A DNA stretch of 64,000 bases from the NCBI RefSeq assembly GCF_900005765.1, contig NC_041690.1, positions 868,001-932,000 on the forward strand, in the 5' to 3' direction. Positions 1 through 10,685 of the stretch are shown in pieces. Numbering within the stretch: the first letter of the stretch is position 1; every line of letters begins with the position of its first letter. This stretch comes from Plasmodium relictum (taxonomy: Eukaryota; Apicomplexa; Aconoidasida; Haemosporida; Plasmodiidae). A model generated the notes under the pieces. The model was given only the letters and a program-made list of their open reading frames with translations. It was not told where the DNA came from and did no database searches. The position numbers and the translations under genes were made by a program.

Positions 1-665
1 TTTAAATATTAAAAAAGAAAGTAAACCATATAAAAAAATCTATTCTTTTTTCTAACATTTTTATCCCTTTTTTTTTTTTAATTATACAAGTGTAGGAAAT
101 ATATTAAAACTATTATTTTTTTTGAGATAATGAAAAATTACATTCTTTTGTAATATGTTCTCTTTTTTTTTTTTAATTTACTTCTATTATGTTAAAAAAA
201 AAAAAACTAAAAATACTATATTAAAGCATAAATTTTGTCTAATTTTAATTAATTTTTTAGAATATTATTTTTGTTATTTAATTAGTATATAAAAAGATTA
301 AATATATAAAAACTTATATTTATTATCTTATATGAAAAATAAATAAAGCATATAATTAATTGTATCTCTTAATATATTATTGAAGTTCTATAATTAAAAT
401 ATAAATATATGTCAAATTATTATTATTTTACTTTGAATTTTAGTTAGTTTTTTATATTTTTTCTATTACTAAGAGGTTTAGGAATATATAAGAAAGCAGT
501 TTATTTATAATTAAATTTTAAAATGAAAAAATTCTTTAAAATAATAAAAAATAAATGTGGTAATTTTAAATTTTAGTAATAAATAACTCTTTATTTAAAC
601 TTTATTCATGACTAAGAATTAATACAACATATTCAAAAACATATTCTTGTGTATCTGAATAAACA
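1..665. other. Intergenic, left edge
   Basis: AT-rich sequence with many poly-A and poly-T runs and no convincing open frame. It is probably the 5' flank of the gene starting at 666. Nothing else can be supported here. Confidence 0.6.
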
Positions 666-2345
666 ATGAACAAAAAAAAAAAAGATAATATTAAAAAATC
701 TATAAACTTAAAAGCGTTAGAGGATAAATTAAATATATTAAATTTTATGAAAATTGATTTTGATAAAATTCTAGAAAGAGAAAATGAAAAATACACTAAA
801 ATTTCTAATAAGCACAATTCTAAAGTAGAAAACACATTAAATGAAAAAGAAAGAATAAATATAATTTTAGAAGAATTAATAATATCATGTGATGAAAAAA
901 GAAGTAATTTAGATAATTATATAAAAGTTGCAAATGAAATAATTAATAAAAATAATGAACTAATTGAAAAAGAAAAGTCAGAAATAGAAAACATTTTTTC
1001 AAAAAAAAATAAAGAAATTCATGTTATTCAACAAAAAATTAATTTCGTTAAAAGTTCTTATGACGACTTAAATTCCGCAATAAAAAATATTTTTAATGAT
1101 TTGAATTCATTTTTGACCAATAAAATTAATGTAAAATTAAATATTGATAAATTAACTGAAAGTAGTGAACCACAAAAAGTAGATATAAATAAAGAAATAA
1201 GAGTTCAAAAAGAAGAAAAAATAAAGAGGGTAAATAAAGGAGAAGAGAAAAATTATGATGAATATAAAGTAAAATTATATGAATCTATAAGTGAATACAA
1301 TATAATATTAAACAATATTCAATCGTTCATAAAAAAAAATAAGTTAAATGAACTATATGAACCTCCATGTGAAAAAAGAAATGAAATTATGTCAAGTGAA
1401 GAATATTCTAAGGATGTTGCATCTGAGATAATGAATAATAATCATTATAATTCTAGTAAAATATGTGATAATAATATGAGTTATAAAAATAAATGTGTTA
1501 AAAATATAGGGGAAAATGGAGAAACAAAGAGTTATAGTGAGAGAAATGAAAGTAAAAAAGTTGAAGAAAAGGTAGATAAAAAGAGTGAAGAAAAAGAAAG
1601 TGAAGATGAAGATAGACAAGAAAAAAATGAAGAAGGTGGAGAGAAAAAAAGTGATGAAGAGAGAGAAAAAGAAGAGAATGGAAATAAAGATATATTAGAA
1701 GAAAATGAAGAAAGTGAAGAAAAAAAAAGTGAGGATGAAGAGAGTGAAGATGAAAAAAGTGGAAATAAAGAGAGTGAGGACGAAGAGAGTGAAGATGGAG
1801 TATGTGAAGATAAAAAAAGTGAGAATAAAGAAAGTGAAGAAGAGAGTGAAGATGAAGAAAGTGAAGATGAAGAAAGTGAAGATGAAGAGAGTGAGGATGA
1901 AAAAAGTGAGGATAAAGAAAGTGAAGAAGAAGAGAGTGAAGATGAAGAGAGTGAAGATGAAGAGAGTGAAGATGAAAAGAGTGAAGGTGAAGAGAGTGAA
2001 GATAATAAAAGTAAAAATGATGTAAATGAAAATGGAAAAAAAGAAAGAAAAATGTCTGTACATGATAAAACTAAATTTGATTTTATTAAAAGTGACGAGA
2101 ACGAAAGAGAAGTAATTGAAAAGAAAAAAAAGAGTTATAATTATGAGGATCTTGAAATGGGAGAAAAAGGAAATAGAAAAACTAATGAAGTATCAATTTT
2201 AAATGAAAAAGAAAGTGATATATATAATTTCTCTTTAGAAGTAAATAAAAAAATATCAAATGGTAATATGAATGTTCTCACTGGTAAAATAAAGAATATA
2301 AATTATGATTATATATCTTATTTTGAACAGAAATTAAAAAATTAA
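666..2345 (+). CDS. Lys/Glu-rich coiled-coil protein with acidic Ser-Glu-Asp repeats, unknown function
   Basis: A single-exon frame of 559 residues starting at an ATG just after an AT-rich leader. I do not recognise a family. Residues ~1-170 are charged and heptad-like, so probably coiled coil. The middle (~280-350) is Lys/Glu-rich. Residues ~350-445 are an imperfect tandem array of five- to six-residue acidic units of the type ESEDE/ESEDK, encoded by a purine-only GAAAGTGAAGAT-like DNA repeat. The C-terminal ~110 residues return to ordinary composition. There is no signal peptide and no membrane segment. Acidic serine repeats of this kind are often casein kinase II substrates, but that is only inference. 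The long antisense frames over the repeat are shadows of its codon periodicity. It is real by length and composition; its role is unknown. Confidence 0.8.
   Translation: MNKKKKDNIKKSINLKALEDKLNILNFMKIDFDKILERENEKYTKISNKHNSKVENTLNEKERINIILEELIISCDEKRSNLDNYIKVANEIINKNNELIEKEKSEIENIFSKKNKEIHVIQQKINFVKSSYDDLNSAIKNIFNDLNSFLTNKINVKLNIDKLTESSEPQKVDINKEIRVQKEEKIKRVNKGEEKNYDEYKVKLYESISEYNIILNNIQSFIKKNKLNELYEPPCEKRNEIMSSEEYSKDVASEIMNNNHYNSSKICDNNMSYKNKCVKNIGENGETKSYSERNESKKVEEKVDKKSEEKESEDEDRQEKNEEGGEKKSDEEREKEENGNKDILEENEESEEKKSEDEESEDEKSGNKESEDEESEDGVCEDKKSENKESEEESEDEESEDEESEDEESEDEKSEDKESEEEESEDEESEDEESEDEKSEGEESEDNKSKNDVNENGKKERKMSVHDKTKFDFIKSDENEREVIEKKKKSYNYEDLEMGEKGNRKTNEVSILNEKESDIYNFSLEVNKKISNGNMNVLTGKIKNINYDYISYFEQKLKN
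1716..2010 (+). repeat. Acidic codon repeat (ESEDE units)
   Basis: Imperfect tandem units of about 15-18 bp built from GAA, AGT, GAA and GAT codons, inside the first gene. Unit order and length vary (ESEDE, ESEEE, KSEDK), which suggests slippage-driven expansion. The top strand is almost pure purine. Confidence 0.8.
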
Positions 2346-2727
2346 TAATAAAATTTATTTAATAAAGTTTAAAATTAAAATTATTATTCCTTCATATTAT
2401 ATTGCATTGTTTCTCTATTTATTTTTCAAAATGTTTATTGAAAAAAATAATATATAAATAAAAATACACATACACATTTGTCAAAATATTCTATTAAAAA
2501 AAAAAAAAATTAAAGATAATTTTGTTTTCAAATAAGAATAATATTAATTTTTTTATTTGGCACTGATTTCACATGAAATATTTAACGAAGTCATTTTTTT
2601 GAATTCTAGAAAAATTAAAAATATTTAAAATTTTTTTATAAAAAGTGTATTTAAAAAAAAAAAAAAACATTATATAAACAAATAATTTTTTTTTTTTTGC
2701 AAATATTTCAAAGATATTTTTAAAATT
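2346..2727. other. Convergent intergenic spacer
   Basis: Lies between the 3' ends of the acidic-repeat gene and the NOC1-like gene. It holds poly-A/poly-T tracts consistent with two overlapping 3' UTRs and nothing else I can name. Confidence 0.5.
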
Positions 2728-5700
2728 TCATTTCTTTTTTTTTAATTTGGCAAAATCTGAAAAGTCTAATATATCGGTGGATTCACTTTTTTTTGCAGTA
2801 TGTTGCTTCTTATGGGAACTTCTTGAATTTTTATATTTGGAACTTCTTTCTTCATTCATTTTTCTTTTTTTCCTTTTACTTTTATTTTCCTTGTTATCAT
2901 AAAAAATATCATCACCTAAATCTTTATCTATATCAAAATTTTTAGTTATAAATTTATCTAAAAATTCATCCTCTTCTTGCTCCTCATCGATAGATGATGA
3001 TGCTCCATCATCACTTGGTTTTATTTTTTTAATTTGATATTTATCTTTAAATTTCTTAAAACTATTATTATTATAATAATATAAAATATCATAAAAGTAT
3101 TTCTGATATGCATTATTCATTAATTTGGATTTTCGTATATTCATCTCATTTACTCCATCACTCTTTTCATTAATACAAGAATCATGTAAAAAATTATTAA
3201 AAATGTTTAAAACATTCACCTGATCTTTGGCATTTTTATATTCTATTGTTAATTTTTCCAAAATATTAATAACTGTATTCGTTTCATATGAATAATTATA
3301 ATAATAATTAAGTGTTTCCTTTTTATTTGTAAAATCCAAAGAATCATCATTTTTTAAATCCTTAATTATATGGTCCATTCCATCTTTTCTCTTATTGTTA
3401 TTCTTCTTTATATTAATAATTATATCATCATCATTTTTTTTTTCATCCTGATTATTATTATTATCATTAATATTAATAATATCATTATTGTTATTTTCAT
3501 TTGTCAACTCTTGAGCATTATCTTCCTTTAGAGTTATATCATTTTTATTTTTTTGAACAGAAAATATTTTATCATTAATATATTTATTATTGAGACTGTT
3601 TTTAATTATATTAAATTTTTTTCTTTGAAACGGATTATAATTAAAAATTGTTATATTTCTAAATTCAAGCAAAATATTTTTAAAATTGTCATTTAACAAG
3701 GATGATAGATTATAAAACTCATAAAGATGTGTTAATACAGAATTTGAATCTATAGGATTATTTACTGATTTGTTATATGAAAAAGTTTGATCATTAATTA
3801 TTTTATCTTCCTCTTTATGATATTTATTAAACTTTGATATATAAGAATTTTTTACATAATCCAAATTTTGCCAATACAATTTATTTTCATCATTATATAA
3901 AAATTTTATTAAAACACTTTTTTTTAATACTAAATATCGTAACATCATTAAAGAAAATAATTGAGCATATGATTCTTTTGAATGAATACTATGTTGAAAA
4001 ATTCTCTTTATAAAACTAACATTTCTCATAAAATTATTATCAGTTAAAATTAATACTGTCAATAATCCAAAGAAATTGTATGTATATTCACTTTCATAAT
4101 AATTTAAATTTTTTAATATGCTATAAAAATAACAATATGTATTATCATCTATTTGATTAGAAGAATACAATAAAAGAAACATAATAATTAGAAAATTTAT
4201 TTTAATTTTATAAGAATCAACACTATTTATAACTTTTAGAAAGGAAAGGAAATTCAAACTATGCAAATATTTATTTTCTGTTGATTTATTTATGTAGCCA
4301 TTATTCTGATTTTTCAATAATAAGCATTTATTATATATTATAAAATATATATTTTTAACTAGAATACTAGATAATAATTTAAGAACTTTTTTACTCAAGT
4401 AAGCATACATACAATTCTTATGGAAAACATTTTTTTCCATTTTTTTTTTTTTTTCTTTCTTTTTTTTTTTTAAATCTGTAACATTTTTTAAATTATTCTC
4501 CTTCTTTTCGTTAATATCCCCATTTGTTGTGTCATTATTACATTCATTAGTCACATTTTCATCATTTTTAAGATCAATCATTTCTTTTGTTTTATATATG
4601 TTCATCTCATTATCTCCTATATATATTTCTTCATTTTTAATAATATCCGTTTTTTCATTATTAACTGAGCCTTCTTCATTTCCGTTTATAGATGCATTAT
4701 TAACAATACATAAAGAACTTTTTGATTCATATATACAATTACTACTGTTATAATTGCTTTCATTCTTAATGCACATATCAATATTACCATTACAATTATT
4801 ATCTTCATTTATTTCCTTTGTATTATCCTTTTCAATATTTTTTCCATTATCAATATTTAGTCTAATACCATTTTTTAAAGTATCTGATTCGTCATTGTAT
4901 TTTATGTAACTCATTTTTTCTATATTCCATTCATTTAAAAATACATTTTTATTATCATATAATTCATAAACATTTCTTGAAAAAATTTCAAAAAGGTAAG
5001 TTGAAAAATAAATAATATTTTCAGTTACATCGTTAAAGGAATTACATTTAATTCTATATAAAATATATAAACATCTGTTAATACTTAAGATATCATTTTT
5101 TAATTTATCACATATATTTTTTTGTCTTTCTGTACTTTTTAATGACAAAACAATGTTATCAACACAAAATCTCAAATTTGATAAAATTTTTTCAAATAAG
5201 AAAAAAGTAATATATCTTCTTAAATTATCTATTGTTATAATGTGTTTTAAAAAATTTAATAATAAAGGATTTCCTTTTTTAAGTGTCAAATATCCTTCCA
5301 ATATTAAATTTAAATTTGCATATTTATTTTCTTTTTTCTTTAAGCAAAATTCATTTATATTTTTTGCAGAGATGTAAAACATGCTTGGTATCAAGCTGTA
5401 CATACCATTTTTTAAAATAAAAATATATTGCAAAAATAATTTCTTGGTAAAATTTTCAAATGTATAAAGATAAATTAAAGCATTAAAAAAGAAATAGAAA
5501 GAAGAAAAATTATATTCTTTAAAATTAAATCTATTAAATAATATATTTAAAATATAATTCATAATGTCTTTATTGTTTTCATGAATATTTTGTAGATTGT
5601 CATTCGGTAAAACAAATAAGAATATATGCTTTAGGCATTCTAAAATAGTTTTTTTAATAAACACATCTTCCTTTTTTTGATAGAAATCAATTAATGTTTT

Positions 5701-6732
5701 TGCATAAACAATATAAACTAACGGATTTTTTTTAATTAATACAACAATATTATTAGCTCTATCACTAAAAATATTATTCTTATTGTGAATTATTTCTAAA
5801 TGTATTTTCTCTTCATCTTCCGAAAACTTTTCTATAAAAATTTTATAATTAGAATATATTATATTTAAGCCAATATCATAAAGTAAATTATATATATCAT
5901 TTATGTTTATCTTCTTTTTTAATAATAATTTTAAATTTATGTTATTGATTGATTTATCTTTTTCATCACTTATATTATACACCCGTTTTAAATATATTGG
6001 TATATTATTGTAATCTAAATTTTTTTCTACAAAGTTTTTTTCTTCATTATTTCCATCTCTTACCTCATGTAGCATTCTACTTTTTAATAGTAATTTTATT
6101 TTATTCTTCCATTGTTTGAAATTTAATACATTTTCATTTTTTTCCTCATCAAACTCAAAAAGTGTATCTTCCTTTCCAATAAAAAATAATTTTTGCTGAA
6201 AGACATTTTTATTACCCTTATCTTCATCATGCTTTATTAAATTTTCTTTTTCTGTTTTTGTTTCATTAATTTTTTTTTTTTGTAATTTTTTAATATAGAA
6301 ATTTATATTATCATATTGTAACTTATCTTTTTTTTTTTTTAAAACATATTTTAAAACTATATGCTCTATGTTTTTTTTTAATAAAATCCACAAACTGTTT
6401 ATATCATATAAGGTTTTTAAATTAATTATAAAATTTTCATCTATTTTTTTTAAATTTATTTTACTTTCAATTATATTATCTAGCATATGCTCAATATCAT
6501 ATGCATTTTTTTTACTATTATCTTTTGTATTATTGTTAAATTTCTTACTGCTTTCCTCCTTTACATTTATGTTATTATTTTTATTTTTCCATTTGTTTAT
6601 TATAGGAAACTTCTTCTTTAATTTTGCCTTCTTAGATTTAAAACTCTTATTCTTTTTATTGAAATCATATTTTCTTATGTCATTTTTGTTACCTCTTTTT
6701 TTTTTTTGGTTGCCATTGAAATTTTTATTCAT
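2728..6732 (-). CDS. NOC1/MAK21/CEBPZ-family ribosome biogenesis factor (CBF domain)
   Basis: A 1334-residue single-exon protein. Residues ~325-385 (from RANNIVVLIKKNPLVYIVY through LKHIFLFVLP) match the conserved block of yeast Mak21/Noc1 and human CEBPZ, which reads roughly D-R-(x)n-L-I-(x)2-D-P-V-(x)n-L-(x)2-L-F-(x)2-L-L-P. The helical stretch at ~840-1020 (SYAQLFSLMMLRYLVLKKS) fits the CBF/Mak21 domain. The C-terminus is acidic then Lys-rich, with DEFLDKFI and a final LDFSDFAKLKKKK. The family carries pre-60S particles from nucleolus to nucleoplasm, so nucleolar large-subunit assembly is the expected role. The N-terminus is strongly basic (nuclear or nucleolar targeting). Parasite-specific Asn/Asp-rich inserts lie at ~640-780 and ~1090-1160. 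Older annotation calls this family a CCAAT-box binding factor; ribosome assembly is better supported. Confidence 0.8.
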   Translation of the reverse strand: MNKNFNGNQKKKRGNKNDIRKYDFNKKNKSFKSKKAKLKKKFPIINKWKNKNNNINVKEESSKKFNNNTKDNSKKNAYDIEHMLDNIIESKINLKKIDENFIINLKTLYDINSLWILLKKNIEHIVLKYVLKKKKDKLQYDNINFYIKKLQKKKINETKTEKENLIKHDEDKGNKNVFQQKLFFIGKEDTLFEFDEEKNENVLNFKQWKNKIKLLLKSRMLHEVRDGNNEEKNFVEKNLDYNNIPIYLKRVYNISDEKDKSINNINLKLLLKKKININDIYNLLYDIGLNIIYSNYKIFIEKFSEDEEKIHLEIIHNKNNIFSDRANNIVVLIKKNPLVYIVYAKTLIDFYQKKEDVFIKKTILECLKHIFLFVLPNDNLQNIHENNKDIMNYILNILFNRFNFKEYNFSSFYFFFNALIYLYTFENFTKKLFLQYIFILKNGMYSLIPSMFYISAKNINEFCLKKKENKYANLNLILEGYLTLKKGNPLLLNFLKHIITIDNLRRYITFFLFEKILSNLRFCVDNIVLSLKSTERQKNICDKLKNDILSINRCLYILYRIKCNSFNDVTENIIYFSTYLFEIFSRNVYELYDNKNVFLNEWNIEKMSYIKYNDESDTLKNGIRLNIDNGKNIEKDNTKEINEDNNCNGNIDMCIKNESNYNSSNCIYESKSSLCIVNNASINGNEEGSVNNEKTDIIKNEEIYIGDNEMNIYKTKEMIDLKNDENVTNECNNDTTNGDINEKKENNLKNVTDLKKKKKEKKKKMEKNVFHKNCMYAYLSKKVLKLLSSILVKNIYFIIYNKCLLLKNQNNGYINKSTENKYLHSLNFLSFLKVINSVDSYKIKINFLIIMFLLLYSSNQIDDNTYCYFYSILKNLNYYESEYTYNFFGLLTVLILTDNNFMRNVSFIKRIFQHSIHSKESYAQLFSLMMLRYLVLKKSVLIKFLYNDENKLYWQNLDYVKNSYISKFNKYHKEEDKIINDQTFSYNKSVNNPIDSNSVLTHLYEFYNLSSLLNDNFKNILLEFRNITIFNYNPFQRKKFNIIKNSLNNKYINDKIFSVQKNKNDITLKEDNAQELTNENNNNDIININDNNNNQDEKKNDDDIIINIKKNNNKRKDGMDHIIKDLKNDDSLDFTNKKETLNYYYNYSYETNTVINILEKLTIEYKNAKDQVNVLNIFNNFLHDSCINEKSDGVNEMNIRKSKLMNNAYQKYFYDILYYYNNNSFKKFKDKYQIKKIKPSDDGASSSIDEEQEEDEFLDKFITKNFDIDKDLGDDIFYDNKENKSKRKKRKMNEERSSKYKNSRSSHKKQHTAKKSESTDILDFSDFAKLKKKK

Positions 6733-8056
6733 AGTATTCCAATTAATAATAAAAATATAATATTATAAAATTTTTTTTTTATATATATATTTAAAAAATG
6801 AAGAAAATTTTTTTTTTGTTTTTTTGTTCTTGAATTTTTAAAAAAGCTTTAATAGATTAAAATAAATATATTTAAGGTTTTGAGTATATGCTCTTTTAAA
6901 AGTGATGTTTTTTTTTTAAATGAAAAAGTTTATTGAAGAACGTCATTTTATTTTTTTTTTCATATCAACAAATTTTATAATTTAAAAAATTTTTTTTTTT
7001 ATAACAAAGCTATAATAAAAAATATTTTTATAGGTAAGTTGCTAATAAAAAAAGAAAAAATAATAAGATTTTAAGATAAATATAAGTTTTTAATTAATAT
7101 AGTAATAAAAATGTTTATAAAAATATATACTATTTAATTCATTAAAAATACATAGAATTCTATATATTTTGTTATTCATATGTTTCTTTATATTATTCTA
7201 TTTTTTTATTTCTTTATTCATTGTTGCTCTTTGAAAAAAAAAAAATTTTGGGTTCAGTTACATTTTTTTTTTTTTTTTTAGTAGTCTCAAAAAAGTGTTA
7301 TAAAAAAAAAACTAAAAGTTGAAAATTAATGAAATTATGTAAAAAGCATGTAATTATTCTTTTTTTATAAAGAAATATTTTTACGTTTTTAAATTATATA
7401 GAATTACAAAATGAAATAAAATAATATATTTAACAAAAAAAAACAATTAATATATTTGTGACTATTTTCACTATATTTTAATTAATTTTAGCTTTTTTGT
7501 TGAAATTCCAAATAATTCTATTTAAAACAAAATTTTTGATTATTTATATTGAAACTTCTATACAAAAAAATAAAATAAAATAAGATATAATAAAATAAAA
7601 AATAAAAATCACCTAATATATTACCTGAGTAACAAACTTTGTATAAACTACATTTTTTTTTTTGTTTGTTTTTTCTTATGATCATTATTTTTATATTTCA
7701 TTACATAAAAATAACTTTTAATAATTTATATTTTATTTTAAACTGTATTATTATTATTGTATTTTTCATTTTATGTTTTAAAAATATTGCTAATACAAAG
7801 CTTAGTTTAACCAAATTTGATAAGAAAAAAAAAAAAAAAATTAAGAACAAAATAAAATAATAAAACATTCAATAATATTTAAACTGGGTTTAAAAATATA
7901 TATTAAAATAACTAAATATAATAAATTAAATTTTATTTTATATAGTTGCTTTATCCTTTGTTTTTATTAAAATAAAATGTAAGAATATATTATAAAGACA
8001 CACAAAAAAAAAAAAATAAAATGAAAAAAAAGAAAAAAAATATATTAAATTTTAAA
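6733..8056. other. Intergenic; no supported gene
   Basis: Upstream flank of the NOC1-like gene and downstream flank of the next minus-strand gene. A hydrophobic 60-residue frame starts at the ATG at 7678 and ends at 7860 with a Lys-rich tail. It is short, T-rich and in the length range expected by chance, so I do not call it a gene. Confidence 0.45.
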
Positions 8057-9574
8057 TTATGAAGATTTGGATTCTTTACTTAATTTTAAAATAGATTCAT
8101 GAACAATATAAAGAGATTTTTCGCAAATCTTTTTTATTTGAATATTTATATCTTGCATTCTTTTCGCTGTTTGAATAATGAAATCCCTAAAAAAAAAAAT
8201 AATAATAATAATAAAAATTAAAATATTTATAAAGAATAAATAAAATATAATTTTAAATATGAATAAGATTATTTACTTAGGAGAATCAAAATATTTAATA
8301 GCATTTTTGGTTGTTAAATATAAATCTTTTGAAAAATTAAAAATATTTCTTTTTGCATCATAATAAAATTGGGCATCTTTTAAATGATTCAATTTTTCTA
8401 AATGGATATTTCTTAAATAATTTTGCAAAGAGTTGTTTACAATTTTCATGTTTTTATAAGGATAATAAATAGGCTTAAAAATTATTTGATTTTTATCATG
8501 TGGAAAATCAAAATATAAATTTTCTAAATTTTTATTAACAGTTGTATTATCATCATGCGGCTGATTTATATTGTATACATTTTGTTCAATTAATAATCCA
8601 AAACATTTTTTAACTGCCCTTTCTTTTGAATATATATGTGTTCCTATGCATATACTTGATTTTAAATTTTTTTCATATGTTGATAGGTACAAGTCATTAT
8701 ATAATGTTTTTTTTTTCTTACCTTTAAAAAAATAATTTTTAAGAATATGATAATATTTTAAAAAATTATTTTGATGATTATTATATAAATCAGTATTTTT
8801 AATATCTTTTTGTCTTATAACTTCTTTTTTTGAAACTACTTTTTTTTTGTTTAATATTTTATTAATGGAATCCTTTGAATAAATTTTATCAAATGGTATC
8901 ATTTTATAAAAATAAAATGAGTTATCATCCTTTGAGCCTATACAATTAATATTAATATTTTTATTTATATATAAAAAAGAAACACCTCTACACACTCCTA
9001 TAGATTCAAAAATAAGATTGTTATTAATATTTTTTTTTACAAAGTCGTCGTTATATGAGTCAAGGAATTCTATAACAAACTTTTTTTCTGTATTTTTTGT
9101 TTTTCTTTTTTTTCTCCCAAAAAAATTGATAGGAAAATCATGATAATTGAAAATATCTAATAAATTCATTTTTCTATTATCTTCATATTCTTTATCCTTT
9201 TCAATATTTTTATAAAAATCGTCATTATAATTATCATTTTTAGTGTTTTTTCTTCGAATAGGTATTTCAAATTCTTCATAATTTAAATTATTATTTTCTT
9301 CTACATAATTTTTTTTTTTATGAAAATGATTCTCAATTTCTTCATTTTTTTCCATATCACTTTTATCATTTAATTCTTTTTGAAAATTACTAAGAATTGA
9401 GAATTCCTTTTTATCATATTGTTTTGAAATTTCTTTATTTACTTTTTCTTTTTGTCCTTCATATCTTTTCCTAGAATTATTTATAGGAATTTCTGTTTCT
9501 TCATTATCAAAATAAATATCAATACTTCTTATTTTTTCATCACCATTACTCTTTTTTTTTCTATTCTCATTCAT
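8057..9574 (-). CDS. Unknown conserved-type Plasmodium protein, two exons
   Basis: Exon 1 is 9574..8277 and exon 2 is 8186..8057, separated by a 90-base intron (8276..8187). The donor reads AA|GTAAAT and the acceptor is a T-run followed by TAG. Joining them splits a Lys codon and replaces the in-frame stop at the donor with 43 further codons, giving 475 residues. The exon 2 product (DFIIQTAKRMQDINIQ...) is amphipathic helix and ends in KESKSS. The N-terminal third is hydrophilic and Asn/Lys/Glu-rich. The middle carries a basic KKRKTK patch followed by an ordered-looking region (FVIEFLDSYNDDF; then SIGVCRGVSFLYI at ~195-205). There is no signal peptide or membrane span. I do not recognise a family. 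Confidence 0.75.
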
Positions 9575-10685
9575 TTTATTGTATAATATACTAAAAAAAT
9601 ATGGGATTTAATTCATATGGATAGCCAAAAAAATAAATATCAAATTTAATTACATATTTTTTATTCCTTTGTCATTTATTTTTATCTTATCAAATAAAGT
9701 TTTTTTCTTTTTTTTTTTAAATTTCTTATTTAAAAAAGAGATTTATCAATTTTTTCCTATTATTAGTTTTTTTTAAGATTAATATATTTTTTTATTTTTT
9801 TTTTTTGTTAATTTTTTTTATAGAAATTTTTGTTTTCATATTTTAAGTTCAATATATGTTACATTAAAATGTTAAATTATCTTTTTATATTTTTTTTTTT
9901 TATTTATTTTCTATAAAAAACGTTTTTTTATTATATATATATATATATTTTTTTTGTATATATATGTATAATACGTTAACTATATAATGTTATTTAAAAT
10001 ATTTTAATTTAATCTAATGCATAAATTGCACAGACAAAAATAAAAAAAAAGTAGAAATAATCAGAATAATATATAAAATTAAAAATAAATCTATTATAAT
10101 GTTTTAATATTCTTTTGATGTAAATTTTATTTTTTTTTTTTTGTAATTTTTGAATATATATTTATATATATATATATATTTCTTCAACTTATATTTAATG
10201 CAGATATAAAATTTTATGTAAAATATAAAACAATTTTTTTATTAATGCTATTTATTTATTAAATATTAGAAAAGGCTATATGTGTAATATAAATTATATT
10301 AATTGTAAAATAAACAAGACGAACATTTTATAAAAATGTAAAATATATAAATGCATATTATATATATTTTAGAGTTTTCCGAATATAGTTACATTAATTA
10401 TTAAAACCTTTTTATTTTATTTTATTTTTATTTATTTTTTTTTTCTTACATGGAATCATTTAAATATATACTTCTGTATTTATATTAACTTTTAGTAAAC
10501 TTATTTAGTAGTTAAATTGTTTATTTTGTTTGCAATCCACAAACATATTTTTGACTATTTTTTTTTTTTTAATTTTTGAAACTATTTTGTCTAAGAGAAA
10601 TTACTATTTATTATAATTTATTTTCTTATTTTTTTTAATATTATTCTGTTATATTTTGCTTCATTTTGTTTTATTTTTAGTTGAG
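9575..10685. other. Divergent promoter region upstream of VPS4
   Basis: 1.1 kb between the minus-strand two-exon gene and VPS4. It contains long T-tracts, TA repeats (~9940-9980, ~10155-10180) and a pyrimidine run ending in TTTTTAG at 10680, five bases before the VPS4 start codon. That TAG could be the acceptor of a 5' UTR intron. Confidence 0.5.

Noticed and set aside
1695-2063. Long antisense and out-of-frame ORFs over the acidic repeat
   Set aside because: They arise from the codon periodicity of the ESEDE repeat; the translations are monotonous Phe/Thr/Leu or Lys/Val/Arg strings.
7678-7860. 60-residue hydrophobic ORF
   Set aside because: T-rich frame of a length expected by chance at this composition; no recognisable motif or supporting exon.
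10656-10685. Extended VPS4 N-terminus
   Set aside because: It starts at TTG and adds a hydrophobic decapeptide absent from VPS4 proteins; the ATG at 10686 matches the MIT domain start.
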